From positions 1 to 57,281 of the forward strand of contig QHSA01000149.1 of assembly GCA_003220315.1 (NCBI GenBank): DNA of 57,281 nt, written 5' to 3'. The DNA is from Candidatus Rokuibacteriota bacterium (lineage in GTDB: Bacteria > Methylomirabilota > Methylomirabilia > Rokubacteriales > CSP1-6). A program made the translations under genes and the position numbers. Numbering within the stretch: the stretch's first letter is position 1; each line of letters opens with the position of its first letter. This document shows positions 16,073-24,043 of the stretch, piece after piece. The notes beneath the pieces are model-generated. The model had not been told where the DNA came from. It saw only the letters and a program-made list of their open reading frames with translations, and searched no databases.

Positions 16073-17004
16073 TGCCGGAAGCCGACCAACCGCCGGACGC
16101 CGAGGAGCCCCGCGGGCATGAACAGCACGATCAGCACCAGGACGCCGCCGATGACGATGAAGTACCAGTCCACGAACGAGGACGCCTTGTCGCGGAGGAT
16201 CGTGAAGAACGCGCCGCCGAGGATCGGGCCCACGAGGGTCCCGAGCCCGCCGATCATCACCGAGATGATGAACTCGCCCGACTCCGTCCAGAGCATCAGA
16301 TCGGGTGTCGCGAACGCCGAGCGGATCGGGTAGATCGCGCCCGCCGTGCCCGTGAGCAGCGCGGAGATCATGCACGCCGCCATCTTGTAGCGCTGGACGT
16401 TGTAGCCGAGGAACCGCGCGCGGTCCTCGTTCTCCCGGATCGCTACCAGGACCCGGCCGAAGTGCGACGTGACGACGACGCGGCAGATCGCGTAGGCCGC
16501 GGCGAGGTAGACGAGCACGAGGTAGTACTTCCGCCGCGGCGTGTCGATCGCGACGCCGCGCCAGAGGAGGGCGTCCGGCAGACCCTGGATGCCGTCCGAG
16601 CCGCCGAAGGTCTGCGTGTAGCGGAAGAACGTGTAGACGACCTCGGCGAAGATCAGCGTCAGCAGCGCGAAGTAGATGCCCCGGCGTGCGGTGGCGAAGT
16701 AGCTCACGATCGCCGCGTAGAGCCCGACGACCACGAGCGCCGCCCCGAGGCACGCCCAGACGGAGAGGACGCCGCGCTCCAGGAGGATCGCCGTCGCGTA
16801 CGCTCCGAGCCCGTAGAAGGCCGCGTGGCCGAAGGAGACGAGCCCCGTGTAGCCCATGAGGAGGTCGAGGCTCATCGCGATCGCCCCGAAGAGGAGCGCG
16901 TCGAAGGCGAGGAGCAGATAGTACGTCGGCAGCCCGGGCAGGGCCGGCAGCGTGGCGAGCGCCGCGAAGGCGGCGAGCGCCCGCCACGCCACGACCCTAC
17001 TCAA
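16054..17004 (-). CDS. livM: Liv-type ABC transporter permease LivM
   Basis: 316 residues with eight to ten helices. GYTGLVSFGHAAFYGLGAY is the LivM signature, and GTLVGPILGGAFFTIL and LVLIVLFMPAGLLG near the end are typical. The ATG overlaps livH by 8 bp. It forms the heteromeric membrane channel with LivH. No truncation. Confidence 0.93.
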   Translation of the reverse strand: MSRVVAWRALAAFAALATLPALPGLPTYYLLLAFDALLFGAIAMSLDLLMGYTGLVSFGHAAFYGLGAYATAILLERGVLSVWACLGAALVVVGLYAAIVSYFATARRGIYFALLTLIFAEVVYTFFRYTQTFGGSDGIQGLPDALLWRGVAIDTPRRKYYLVLVYLAAAYAICRVVVTSHFGRVLVAIRENEDRARFLGYNVQRYKMAACMISALLTGTAGAIYPIRSAFATPDLMLWTESGEFIISVMIGGLGTLVGPILGGAFFTILRDKASSFVDWYFIVIGGVLVLIVLFMPAGLLGVRRLVGFRQWRHGA

Positions 17005-17875
17005 GGATGCCCTCGCGGCCGAAGAAGCCGCGCGGGCGGATGATCAGCACCACGATCATGATCCCGAAGATGGCGATCGCCACGCGCTGCGGGTTCATCC
17101 AGAGCGAGAAGAGGCTCTGGGCGGTGCCGATGACGAGCGCGGCCACGACGGAGCCACCCATCGAGCCCATGCCGCCCAGGATCACGACGATGAACGCGAG
17201 CAGGATCATCTCGACGCCCATCTGGGGGTACACCGTGAACACGGGAGCCAGGAGCAGGCCGGCGAGGGCGGCGAGCGCCGCCGAGCCGGCGAAGGTGAGC
17301 GTGAAGAGGCGCGGGACGTTGACGCCGAGCCCGTCGAGCATCTCGGCGTCCTGCACGGCCGCCCGCACGAGGACCCCCGCGCGCGTCCGCGTGAAGAAGA
17401 GCCAGATCGCCAGGAGCAGCACGGACGACGCCCCGAGGAGGAAGAGGCGGTAGTTCGGGTAGATCATCCCGAGGAGCGGCGTCGAGCCCGTGACGGGCGG
17501 CAGGATGCGGCGCATGTCGCCGCCCCAGATCTGGCGCGCGCCCTCGCGGAAGACGAGCGCGAGGCCGAAGGTGAGGATGAGGCCGTACAGGGGCGCGCGC
17601 CGGTAGATGGGGCGGAGCGTCGCGACCTCGGTGACGGCGCCGAGCGCGGCGACGAGGAGGGGTGCCAGGATCAGCGCCACCCAGAACGAGTGGGTCGCCC
17701 CGACCACCGCGATCCCCGCGTACGCGCCGAGCATGTACAGCTCGCCGTGGGCGAAGTTCATCACGCCCAGCAGCCCAAAGACCACGGTCAGGCCGAGCGC
17801 CAGCAGCCCCAGCGCGGCGCCGAAGACGAGGCCGTGCAGGAGCTGCGGCAGCAGGACCGTGACCAGATAATCCAA
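16997..17875 (-). CDS. livH: Liv-type ABC transporter permease LivH
   Basis: 292 residues. LGLTVVFGLLGVMNFAHGELYMLGAY near the N-terminus is the LivH family signature; GTLxxxMGSMGGSVVAALVIG-type sequence appears near residue 240, and IRPRGFFGREG closes the protein. It starts 5 bp after the binding-protein gene and overlaps livM. It provides the second channel half for the transporter. All expected helices are present. Confidence 0.93.
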   Translation of the reverse strand: MDYLVTVLLPQLLHGLVFGAALGLLALGLTVVFGLLGVMNFAHGELYMLGAYAGIAVVGATHSFWVALILAPLLVAALGAVTEVATLRPIYRRAPLYGLILTFGLALVFREGARQIWGGDMRRILPPVTGSTPLLGMIYPNYRLFLLGASSVLLLAIWLFFTRTRAGVLVRAAVQDAEMLDGLGVNVPRLFTLTFAGSAALAALAGLLLAPVFTVYPQMGVEMILLAFIVVILGGMGSMGGSVVAALVIGTAQSLFSLWMNPQRVAIAIFGIMIVVLIIRPRGFFGREGILE

Positions 17876-17880
17876 TGCGG

Positions 17881-19098
17881 CTAGTTCTTCTTCTTGATCT
17901 CCCAGGTGAACCCTTCCACCGGGTCTCGGCCGACCATCGGCTCACCGATCGAGTCCGTCCCGGCGATGCGCGCGATCGGGAGGTTCTTGCCGCCCTTCAC
18001 CTGGTAGAGGTGCATGTCCATCACGACCTGGTGATCCTCCTTGCGGATGCACTGGCGGCCGATGTGGGTGTCGTCGCGGCACATCCCCTCGTGGGCCTCG
18101 GCGACACGGTCGGGGTCGAACGACTGCGCCTTCTCGACCGCCGCCGCCCAGAAATGCACGGCGTCGTACGCGCCGGCCGCGATGTTGGCGTCCACGCCGA
18201 ACCTCTTCTTGAACCGGGCGTTGAACGCCTGCATGTTCTTGTCCGGGTTGTACGCGGAGAAGTGGTTGAGCTGGACGAAGCCCTCCATCGGCTCGGCGAT
18301 CGACGCGAGATCCTGTTGCAGCAGGAAGCAGTCGATCCCCGCCAGCCTGTACTTCCTCGTCATCCCGAACGAGTGGAGCTGGGTCATCAACCGCAGCGAG
18401 TCCGTGCCGGCGAACGCGAGGAAGAGGACCTCGGGGTTGGCCGTGTTGATCGCGCCGAACCACGGGCTGAAGTCCTTGGTGTCGAGCGGCGCCCCGGCCA
18501 CGCCGACGACCTCGCCGCCGAGCCGCTCGAGCGCGGTCTTGAACTGGCGGCCGTCCGACTGCCCCATGGCGTAGTCGGTGTAGAAGATGTACACGCGCTT
18601 GCCCATCCGGTCGATGATGTACTTCGCGAGCCCGTTCGCCTGCATCCGCGAGTCGGGCTGGTTCGAGAAGTAGTACTTGTGGAACTTCGTCGTCCGCATG
18701 AACTCGGCGCACGAGACCGAGTTCCAGTGGATCGTCTTGTGCTTCTTGGTGACGTCCATCACCGCCATCGTCGCGCCGCTCGAGACGACGCCGACGAGCA
18801 GCTTCACGTCGTCCTGCAGGATGAGCTTCTCCGCCTTGCGCACGGCGGGGGCCGGCTTGGTCTCGTCGTCCTCGGAGATGACCTCGATCCGGTGGCCCAG
18901 GACGCCCCCCTTCGCGTTCAGCTCCTCGACGGCCATCTGGATGCCCATCGTCTGATATTTCCCGTAACCCTCGAAGACGCCGACCTTGGAGCCGAGATCG
19001 CCGATCCTCACGACCTTCGGCTGGGAGACGGCGGGTGTCGCGACCCAGACGAGCACGGCGACCGTCGCGAGCACGACCGCACAGGTGATGCGCTTCAT
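17881..19098 (-). CDS. periplasmic binding protein of the Liv transporter (LivJ-like)
   Basis: 405 residues. A signal peptide (residues 1-25, VLATVAVLVWVATPAVSQ) precedes a type I periplasmic binding fold: VVRIGDLGSKVGVFEGYGKYQTMGIQMAVEELNAKGGVLGHRIEVI is typical of branched-chain amino acid/amide binding proteins. The ligand cannot be read from sequence; many such proteins in this kind of bacterium bind aromatic or dicarboxylic compounds rather than leucine. The ATG overlaps the upstream gene's stop (ATGA), tying it to the periplasmic and membrane genes before it. A good GGAGGGG ribosome site precedes the start. Confidence 0.9.
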   Translation of the reverse strand: MKRITCAVVLATVAVLVWVATPAVSQPKVVRIGDLGSKVGVFEGYGKYQTMGIQMAVEELNAKGGVLGHRIEVISEDDETKPAPAVRKAEKLILQDDVKLLVGVVSSGATMAVMDVTKKHKTIHWNSVSCAEFMRTTKFHKYYFSNQPDSRMQANGLAKYIIDRMGKRVYIFYTDYAMGQSDGRQFKTALERLGGEVVGVAGAPLDTKDFSPWFGAINTANPEVLFLAFAGTDSLRLMTQLHSFGMTRKYRLAGIDCFLLQQDLASIAEPMEGFVQLNHFSAYNPDKNMQAFNARFKKRFGVDANIAAGAYDAVHFWAAAVEKAQSFDPDRVAEAHEGMCRDDTHIGRQCIRKEDHQVVMDMHLYQVKGGKNLPIARIAGTDSIGEPMVGRDPVEGFTWEIKKKN

Positions 19099-19757
19099 GA
19101 GCCCCTCCTTGCTGGGGTTGACGACTCGATGAGCGTCGAGAGGACGTGCGCGATCCGGCTGAGCGGTTCCCGCAGCCGGTCCGGCGCCGCGGCGGATCTA
19201 GCGTAGCCCGTCGCCTCGTCGAAGGCGAGGCGGATGGCGACCGAGGTCGTGTCGTCGCGCTGCGCGACGGCGAAGTCGACGAGGTTGTAGTAGCGCCAGA
19301 TCGCCTCGAGGAATCGCGCGCCGATCGCCGCGCGGGCCTCGCGGGAGCGCGTCGGATCGGCCGTCTGGCGCGCGGCCTCGCGGGCCAGATCGCGGGCGCG
19401 CGCGGCGAAGAAGATCATGAGGCGGCGCTCGACCTCGGCGCCGTCGCCGCGCTCGAGGGCCGCGTGGAGCCCCGCCTCGAGCCCGGCCGGGAGCGTGGTC
19501 GCCCGCGCGCGCATGTCGGCCTGCAGCGGGCCCGTCTCGAAGAGACGGAGCGCCACGTCGAACCTGCCCGCCTGGACGGAGAACTTGATCTGCTTGAAGT
19601 TCGTCGTGATCTCGTTGTCCTTCGGAACATACGTGCCGACGTGATGGGCGGTGGCCGGGCCGAGCGTGACGAGCGCGATGGCCGCGGAGACGGAGCCGGC
19701 CGCCACCCGGGCTCCGACACGCCCGATCACGCGCGTTCTCTCCGCACCATCTGCCAT
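19095..19757 (-). CDS. exported helical protein of unknown function, Liv operon
   Basis: 220 residues. An N-terminal segment (about 16-37, VAAGSVSAAIALVTLGPATA) looks like a signal peptide with AHH after the likely cleavage site. The mature part starts HHVGTYVPKDNEITTNFKQIKFSVQAGRFDVALRLF and is otherwise alpha-helical and Arg/Ala-rich, with no cysteines. I do not recognise a family. It overlaps the upstream membrane protein gene by 31 bp and the livJ-like start by 4 bp, so the three are surely co-expressed. Two His right after the cleavage site and the HxHAEG membrane neighbours hint at metal or heme handling; this is only inference. Confidence 0.65.
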   Translation of the reverse strand: MADGAERTRVIGRVGARVAAGSVSAAIALVTLGPATAHHVGTYVPKDNEITTNFKQIKFSVQAGRFDVALRLFETGPLQADMRARATTLPAGLEAGLHAALERGDGAEVERRLMIFFAARARDLAREAARQTADPTRSREARAAIGARFLEAIWRYYNLVDFAVAQRDDTTSVAIRLAFDEATGYARSAAAPDRLREPLSRIAHVLSTLIESSTPARRGS

Positions 19758-20278
19758 GCGACGAGGCCGGCGAGCCACCAGAGGGCGACGATCGTCGCGC
19801 CGCCGAACGGGATCCACACGAGCCATTCCGCGATCGTCTTCCCCCTGTCCGGTCCGTAGTAGGGGATGAGCCCGCTCCAGAGCAGGTAGCCGAGAGGATA
19901 GCCTGCCCCGCCGACCGTGAGAAGGGCGATGATGGGCCGGCGCGAGGCGGGCGAGCCGGCGAGCGTCGCCGCGACGGTGGCCGTGGCGATGATGACGAGT
20001 CCCATGCCCTCCGCGTGCAGGTGGAAGAGGCGCAGGCCGGCGTCGAACTTCACGAGCGCCTCGTCGAGCACGCGCTCGTCCACGTCGCGCACGCCGACGA
20101 GCCCGTGCGTCCCCGGGCGCTCGAGCATCGCCTGCCGGGCCCACCGCGTCAGCTCGAGCTTGAAGCGCACCATCGAGGCGCCACCGACCTCTGCGCACAC
20201 GATCAGGACTACCGCGGTCAGGAGCACCGGGACGGGCGGAAGCCGCCATTGTAGCGGGGGCCGCGAGTCCGGGCTCAT
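19727..20278 (-). CDS. membrane protein with HxHAEG motif, paralogue 1
   Basis: 183 residues, about four helices. An N-terminal helix (VPVLLTAVVLIVCAEVGGASM), then a soluble helical segment, then GLRLFHLHAEGMGLVIIATATVAA carrying the HxHAEG motif at the start of helix 2, then YPLGYLLWSGLIPYY and a last helix. The same order, including GGASM/GGATM and the histidines, occurs in the next upstream gene, so the two are paralogues. Intramembrane His pairs often bind heme or metal. The ATG at 20278 lies within an intercistronic repeat; GTG 20227, just before the first helix, is an alternative start. Not a family I can name. Confidence 0.65.
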   Translation of the reverse strand: MSPDSRPPLQWRLPPVPVLLTAVVLIVCAEVGGASMVRFKLELTRWARQAMLERPGTHGLVGVRDVDERVLDEALVKFDAGLRLFHLHAEGMGLVIIATATVAATLAGSPASRRPIIALLTVGGAGYPLGYLLWSGLIPYYGPDRGKTIAEWLVWIPFGGATIVALWWLAGLVAWQMVRRERA

Positions 20279-20337
20279 CCCCGGGTGGCCTGCTGTAGGT
20301 GCGACCCGGCTCCGCCCCGCATGTCGCCGTTCACTCC
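20247..20337 (-). repeat. intercistronic repeat unit, locus A
   Basis: One unit in the same orientation as the flanking minus-strand genes. Recognisable blocks are GGAGCCGGGTCGCACCT, AGGCCACCC and GCGGCCCCCGCTACAATG. It spans from the stop of the upstream HxHAEG gene to the N-terminal codons of the downstream one. Confidence 0.8.
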
Positions 20338-20765
20338 ATTTTTCCTCGCACGGCGAGGGCGAGGGCGAGGCCGACGAGGCCGACGATCGCGGCGCCGCCG
20401 AGGGGCGTGAGCACCCAGCGCTCCGCGAGCTCGATACCCGCGTCGCGCCCGGCTGCGAGCACGGCGGCGCCGTAGACCAGATAGCCGAGCGGAAACAGGG
20501 CGCCCACGGTGAACGCGAGGTAGAGCGCCGCGCGAGCGCGGCGCCAGGGGACCGCGCTCGCCACGAGGGTGCTCCCGAAGAAGAGGATGAGGCCGACGCC
20601 CTCGGCGTGTGTGTGGAAGAACGACAGGCCCGCCTCGACGCTGAAGACGGCACGGTCACGCACCTCGTCGTCGTACTCCGCCGAGCCCGAGAGGCCATGC
20701 ACCCGCGCGTTCGCCGCGACGCGGGCCGCGGCATAGCGCTCGATCTCGGGGCGGAAGCGCGACAT
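20331..20765 (-). CDS. membrane protein with HxHAEG motif, paralogue 2
   Basis: 144 residues from ATG 20765. Contains GLSFFHTHAEGVGLILFFGSTLVAS, matching FHLHAEGMGL of paralogue 1, then LYLAFTVGALFPLGYLVYG and a C-terminal helix. The in-frame sequence upstream of the ATG continues the homology (a hydrophobic run ending LGETGGATM, matching CAEVGGASM in paralogue 1), yet no ATG, GTG or TTG occurs before a TAA near 20874. A CTG around 20838 may be the true start, or the first helix has been lost. It is the first gene of the Liv operon and divergent from the HpaB-like gene. Function unknown. Confidence 0.6.
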   Translation of the reverse strand: MSRFRPEIERYAAARVAANARVHGLSGSAEYDDEVRDRAVFSVEAGLSFFHTHAEGVGLILFFGSTLVASAVPWRRARAALYLAFTVGALFPLGYLVYGAAVLAAGRDAGIELAERWVLTPLGGAAIVGLVGLALALAVRGKME

Positions 20766-20897
20766 GGTCGCCCCGCCGGTCTCGCCCAGCGCGATGACGA
20801 CGACGGCGACCAGGACGACCGCCAGGGGTGGACGCCTCAGATCCAGAGCCTCCCGGGCCGAAGTTGCGAGACATTAGCACCGGCCGCGGGGTTTGTC

Positions 20898-22370
20898 ATG
20901 ACGCGGCGCCTGTGGCAAGGTTGGCGGGTGCGAACGGGAGCCGCCTACGTCGCCGCGCTGCGGGATGGCCGCGCCGTGTACCTCGACGGCGAGCGGGTCA
21001 AAGACGTCACGAGCCACCCCGGATTCGCCGAGCCGATCCGGCACATCGCCGAGATCTACGAGCGCGCCCGCGCGGTCGAGGCCGACCCCGCGCTGACCTA
21101 CGCCGATCCCGTGACGGGGACACGTCATAGCAACATGTGGCTCGTGCCGCGCTCCGCCGAGGACCTCGGCGCGCGGCGACGCGTGCACCGCTTCTGGGCG
21201 GAGCCGTCCTACGGCCTGATGGGACGCACCCCCGACCACGTGGCGTGCGTGCTCACCGCCTTCGCGGCGTGGCGGCAGCTCTTCGACCGGGGCGGCGCGC
21301 CGTTCGGCGACAACGTCGTGCGCTTCTACGAGCGCGCGCGCGGTGAGGACCTCTACCTCGCGTACGCGATCGTCCCGCCGCAGGTGGACCGCTCGCAGCC
21401 CGCGCACCGCCATCCGGAGCCGTTCCTCCATCCCGGCGTCCTCCGGGAGCGGGACGGCGGGATCGTCGTGCGCGGGGCGCAGGCGATCGCGACGTCGGCG
21501 ACGCTGGCCGACTGGCTCTTCCTCTCTTACATCACGCCCCTCGTCCCGGGCGACGAGGACTACGCGATCTCGCTCGTCATGCCGATGAACGCCGAGGGAC
21601 TCCGGCTCTATCCGCGCCGGCCGTACGCGACGGCGGCGACGAGCGTCTTCGACTACCCGCTCTCCTCGCGCTTCGACGAGATCGACACGACCGTCGTGTT
21701 CAACGACGTCTTCGTGCCCTGGGAGCAGGTCTTCATCTACCGGAGCGTCGACCTCGTCAACGCGCAGTTCCACGAGACGCCCGCGCACACGATGGCCAAC
21801 TTCCAGTCGCTCGTCCGGTTCGGCGTCAAGCTCGAGTTCATGGCCGGCCTCGCGCTCCGGCTCGCCGAGGTGCAGACGGCGGAGGGCGACCCGAGCGTCC
21901 AGGCGACGCTCGGCGGCGAGATCGCCGCGCTCTGCGCGGCCTTCGACGCCCTCGTCCAGGCGGCCGAGCGCTCCCCGCTGATCTCCGCGGGGGTGGCGCG
22001 GCCGCACCCGCAGTACGTCTACGCGGGCATGGCCCTGCAGCGCCGGTTGATCGTCGACATGATGCGCACGCTGCGCGAGCTGGCGGGCGGCGCCTTTCAG
22101 ACCGTGCCGTCCTCGGAGGCCGCCTTCACGAGCGAGGAAACGCGCGCCAACACCGAGCGGTACTACCGGTCCGCCGCCGCCGCGGCGCGCGAAAGGATCA
22201 AGCTCGTCAAGCTCGTCTGGGACTTCGTCGGCACCGAGTTCGGCGGGCGCCAGCTCCAGTACGAGATGTTCTACTCGGCGGCACAGCCCGTCGTGAACCG
22301 CCGGATGTTCCGCTCGTACGACTGGCAGGCGGCCAAGGCCCTGGTCGACCGCTGCCTCGGCGAGTACTGA
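20898..22370 (+). CDS. 4-hydroxyphenylacetate 3-monooxygenase (HpaB)-family flavin-dependent oxygenase
   Basis: 490 residues, the normal size for the oxygenase component of the HpaB/acyl-CoA dehydrogenase-like family. RTGAAYVAALRDGRAVYLDGERVKDVTSHPGF is the family start. Further blocks are a central ATSATLADWLFLSY and VVFNDVFVPWEQVFIYR, and a C-terminal ERIKLVKLVWDFVGTEFGGRQLQYEMFYS. These enzymes hydroxylate phenols using reduced FAD supplied by a separate reductase, which is absent nearby; some family members instead are dehydratases or pyrrole-2-carboxylate oxygenases. It leads a plus-strand catabolic locus with an enamidase homologue and a molybdenum hydroxylase. The ATG at 20898 is the first start after the divergent Liv operon. 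Confidence 0.88.
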   Translation: MTRRLWQGWRVRTGAAYVAALRDGRAVYLDGERVKDVTSHPGFAEPIRHIAEIYERARAVEADPALTYADPVTGTRHSNMWLVPRSAEDLGARRRVHRFWAEPSYGLMGRTPDHVACVLTAFAAWRQLFDRGGAPFGDNVVRFYERARGEDLYLAYAIVPPQVDRSQPAHRHPEPFLHPGVLRERDGGIVVRGAQAIATSATLADWLFLSYITPLVPGDEDYAISLVMPMNAEGLRLYPRRPYATAATSVFDYPLSSRFDEIDTTVVFNDVFVPWEQVFIYRSVDLVNAQFHETPAHTMANFQSLVRFGVKLEFMAGLALRLAEVQTAEGDPSVQATLGGEIAALCAAFDALVQAAERSPLISAGVARPHPQYVYAGMALQRRLIVDMMRTLRELAGGAFQTVPSSEAAFTSEETRANTERYYRSAAAAARERIKLVKLVWDFVGTEFGGRQLQYEMFYSAAQPVVNRRMFRSYDWQAAKALVDRCLGEY

Positions 22371-22401
22371 AGCCGTGAATGGAGCAGCGTCGACGCTGAC
22401 A

Positions 22402-22549
22402 GGTGGGGGGTATCGGGGAGACGCGGGGGTCGCTTCCCCGTCCCGCGTGTCGAGCGCCGGCTATGCCGGCGCAACCGGCTTTTCGGGCTCGGCCGCCGCG
22501 GGTGATCGGTGGGGGGCGTCGGGGGGAGTGGCGGTCGCTCCCCCCGACG
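22402..22549 (+). promoter_or_regulatory. hairpin-rich leader before the enamidase gene
   Basis: The 186-bp gap 22371-22556 holds two related G-rich units (GGTGGGGGG at about 22402 and 22509) around a GCGCCGGC/GCCGGCGC hairpin (about 22450-22470). The second unit forms a perfect 12-bp stem, 22517-22528 with 22538-22549, with a 9-nt loop, ending 7 nt before the ATG. The only purine-rich ribosome-site candidate (GGGGGGAG) is inside that stem. This could attenuate or gate translation; it is structure-based inference. Confidence 0.4.
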
Positions 22550-22556
22550 TGGACTG

Positions 22557-23753
22557 ATGGCGAGCCTCGGCCTCGTGAACATCGGCGCGCTGGCGACCGG
22601 CATCCTCGCGTCGCCGCGGCTCGACGCCGAGGCGATCCTGGTCGAGCACGGCCGGATCGCCGCGCTCGGCGCCGGGTCGAGGACCGGCGCCGAGGGCGCC
22701 GACGTGGTCGTGGACTGCCGGGGCACGACCGTCATCCCCGGACTCATCGACTCCCACTGCCACGTGGTGCTCGGCGACTACACGCCCCGGCAGAAGACCG
22801 TGGACTTCCTCGACTCGTACGTCCACGGCGGCATCACGTCGGTCGTCTCCGCGGGCGAGGGGGTGCACGCGCCGGGCCGGCCGCACGATTCCGTCGCCGC
22901 GAAGGCGCTCGCCATCGCGGCGGCGAAGTGCTTCGCGAACTTCCGGCCGAACGGCATGAAGGTCATCGCGGGCTCGGTCGTCCTCGAGCCGGGCCTGACG
23001 GACGACGACTTCGCCGAGATGGCCCGGCACGGCGTCCGCCACGCGAAGTACGGCTTCGGCGGCTACGCCCACCCGAAGGACGGCGAGCCCGAGATCCGGC
23101 GCGCGCAGCAGCACGGGCTCTGCGTCATGTCCCACTCGGGCGGCACCTCGATCCCGGGGTCGAGCCCGATCACCCACGACGTGCTGCTCCACCTCCGGCC
23201 CGACGTCTGCGGCCACGTCAACGGTGGGACGACATCGCTCGACGAGGCGGGGCTCGACGCGATTGTCCGCGAGACGTCGATGGCGCTGCAGGTGGTGCAG
23301 GCGGGCAACCTGCGCTCGGCGCTCTACCTCTTGCGACGCTGCCGCGAGGCCGGGGCGCTCGCGCGCCTGTGCGTCGCGAGCGACACGCCGACGGGGACCG
23401 GCGTCATGCCCATGGGCGTCGTCAAGAGCGTGTGCGAGCTCGCCTCGCTCGGCGACCTCCCGCCCGCCGAGGCGCTCGCGCTCGCCACGGGGAACAACGC
23501 CCGGATCTTCCGCCTCGCGCGCGGGACGGGCACCATCACCGTCGGCGCGCCCGCGGATCTCGTCGTCTGCGACGCGCCGGCCGCGTCGCTGGCGAAGGAC
23601 GCCCTCGACGCGATCGCGCGCGGCGACATCCCCGGGATCTCCTGCGTGGTGATCGATGGACGGGTCAGCGTCGGGCGGAGCCGCAACACGCCGCTCGCCA
23701 AGCGGCTTGCGACGTTCACGGGCGTGTCGATCGACGGCGGCGGCCACGCGTAG
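22557..23753 (+). CDS. amidohydrolase, enamidase-like
   Basis: 398 residues. The metal site DSHCHV follows TTVIPGLI, and PRQKTVDFLDSYVHGGITSVVSAGE, MSHSGGTSIPGSSPIT, GHVNGGTTSL and SDTPTGTGVMPMG closely follow the layout of bacterial enamidase, which opens the 6-oxotetrahydronicotinate ring in anaerobic nicotinate breakdown. An amidohydrolase-superfamily TIM barrel with a binuclear metal centre is expected. The adjacent molybdenum hydroxylase fits a pathway that hydroxylates and then opens an N-heterocycle, although other cyclic amides are possible. The start at MASLGLVN has no clear ribosome site, but sits just after a strong hairpin. Confidence 0.8.
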   Translation: MASLGLVNIGALATGILASPRLDAEAILVEHGRIAALGAGSRTGAEGADVVVDCRGTTVIPGLIDSHCHVVLGDYTPRQKTVDFLDSYVHGGITSVVSAGEGVHAPGRPHDSVAAKALAIAAAKCFANFRPNGMKVIAGSVVLEPGLTDDDFAEMARHGVRHAKYGFGGYAHPKDGEPEIRRAQQHGLCVMSHSGGTSIPGSSPITHDVLLHLRPDVCGHVNGGTTSLDEAGLDAIVRETSMALQVVQAGNLRSALYLLRRCREAGALARLCVASDTPTGTGVMPMGVVKSVCELASLGDLPPAEALALATGNNARIFRLARGTGTITVGAPADLVVCDAPAASLAKDALDAIARGDIPGISCVVIDGRVSVGRSRNTPLAKRLATFTGVSIDGGGHA

Positions 23754-23773
23754 ACTTCCCGCTCGAGGAGCGC

Positions 23774-23998
23774 ATGGAGACCATTCTCTACAAGAGCTAC
23801 CTGATTCGAGTCGATTCGCAGGCGCTGCGATCGGGAGGCTGGAGGCCCAGGGCGTGGGTCGTCTCACCGCGCGGGTCACGCGGAGGGCAACAGTCCGTCT
23901 TCCCTCAGACCGAGACCCGTCCGACGCTTCAGCAAGCCAACCAGTACGCGATCGAGCTGGCGAAGAAGTGGATCGATGAGCAGAGCCGAGAGCGCTGA
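23774..23998 (+). CDS. small conserved-looking hypothetical protein
   Basis: 74 residues starting METILYKSYLIRVDSQ. GAGGAG lies 5 nt upstream, a strong ribosome site. The sequence is basic and polar (WRPRAWVVSPRG, then TLQQANQYAIELAKKWIDEQ) with no signal peptide, suggesting a small cytosolic alpha/beta protein. I do not recognise a family. It is only 20 bp after the enamidase gene and just before a strong promoter, so it probably ends the enamidase transcript. Confidence 0.6.
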   Translation: METILYKSYLIRVDSQALRSGGWRPRAWVVSPRGSRGGQQSVFPQTETRPTLQQANQYAIELAKKWIDEQSRER

Positions 23999-24001
23999 CG
24001 C

Positions 24002-24031
24002 TTGACACGAACGCGCGCGGCTGACTAGAGT
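24002..24031 (+). promoter_or_regulatory. candidate sigma70 promoter of the molybdenum hydroxylase operon
   Basis: A perfect TTGACA (24002-24007) is followed after 18 bp by TAGAGT (24026-24031), 12 bp before the ATG at 24044. This implies a very short leader. Confidence 0.5.
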
Positions 24032-24043
24032 GCAGCGCCTTCC

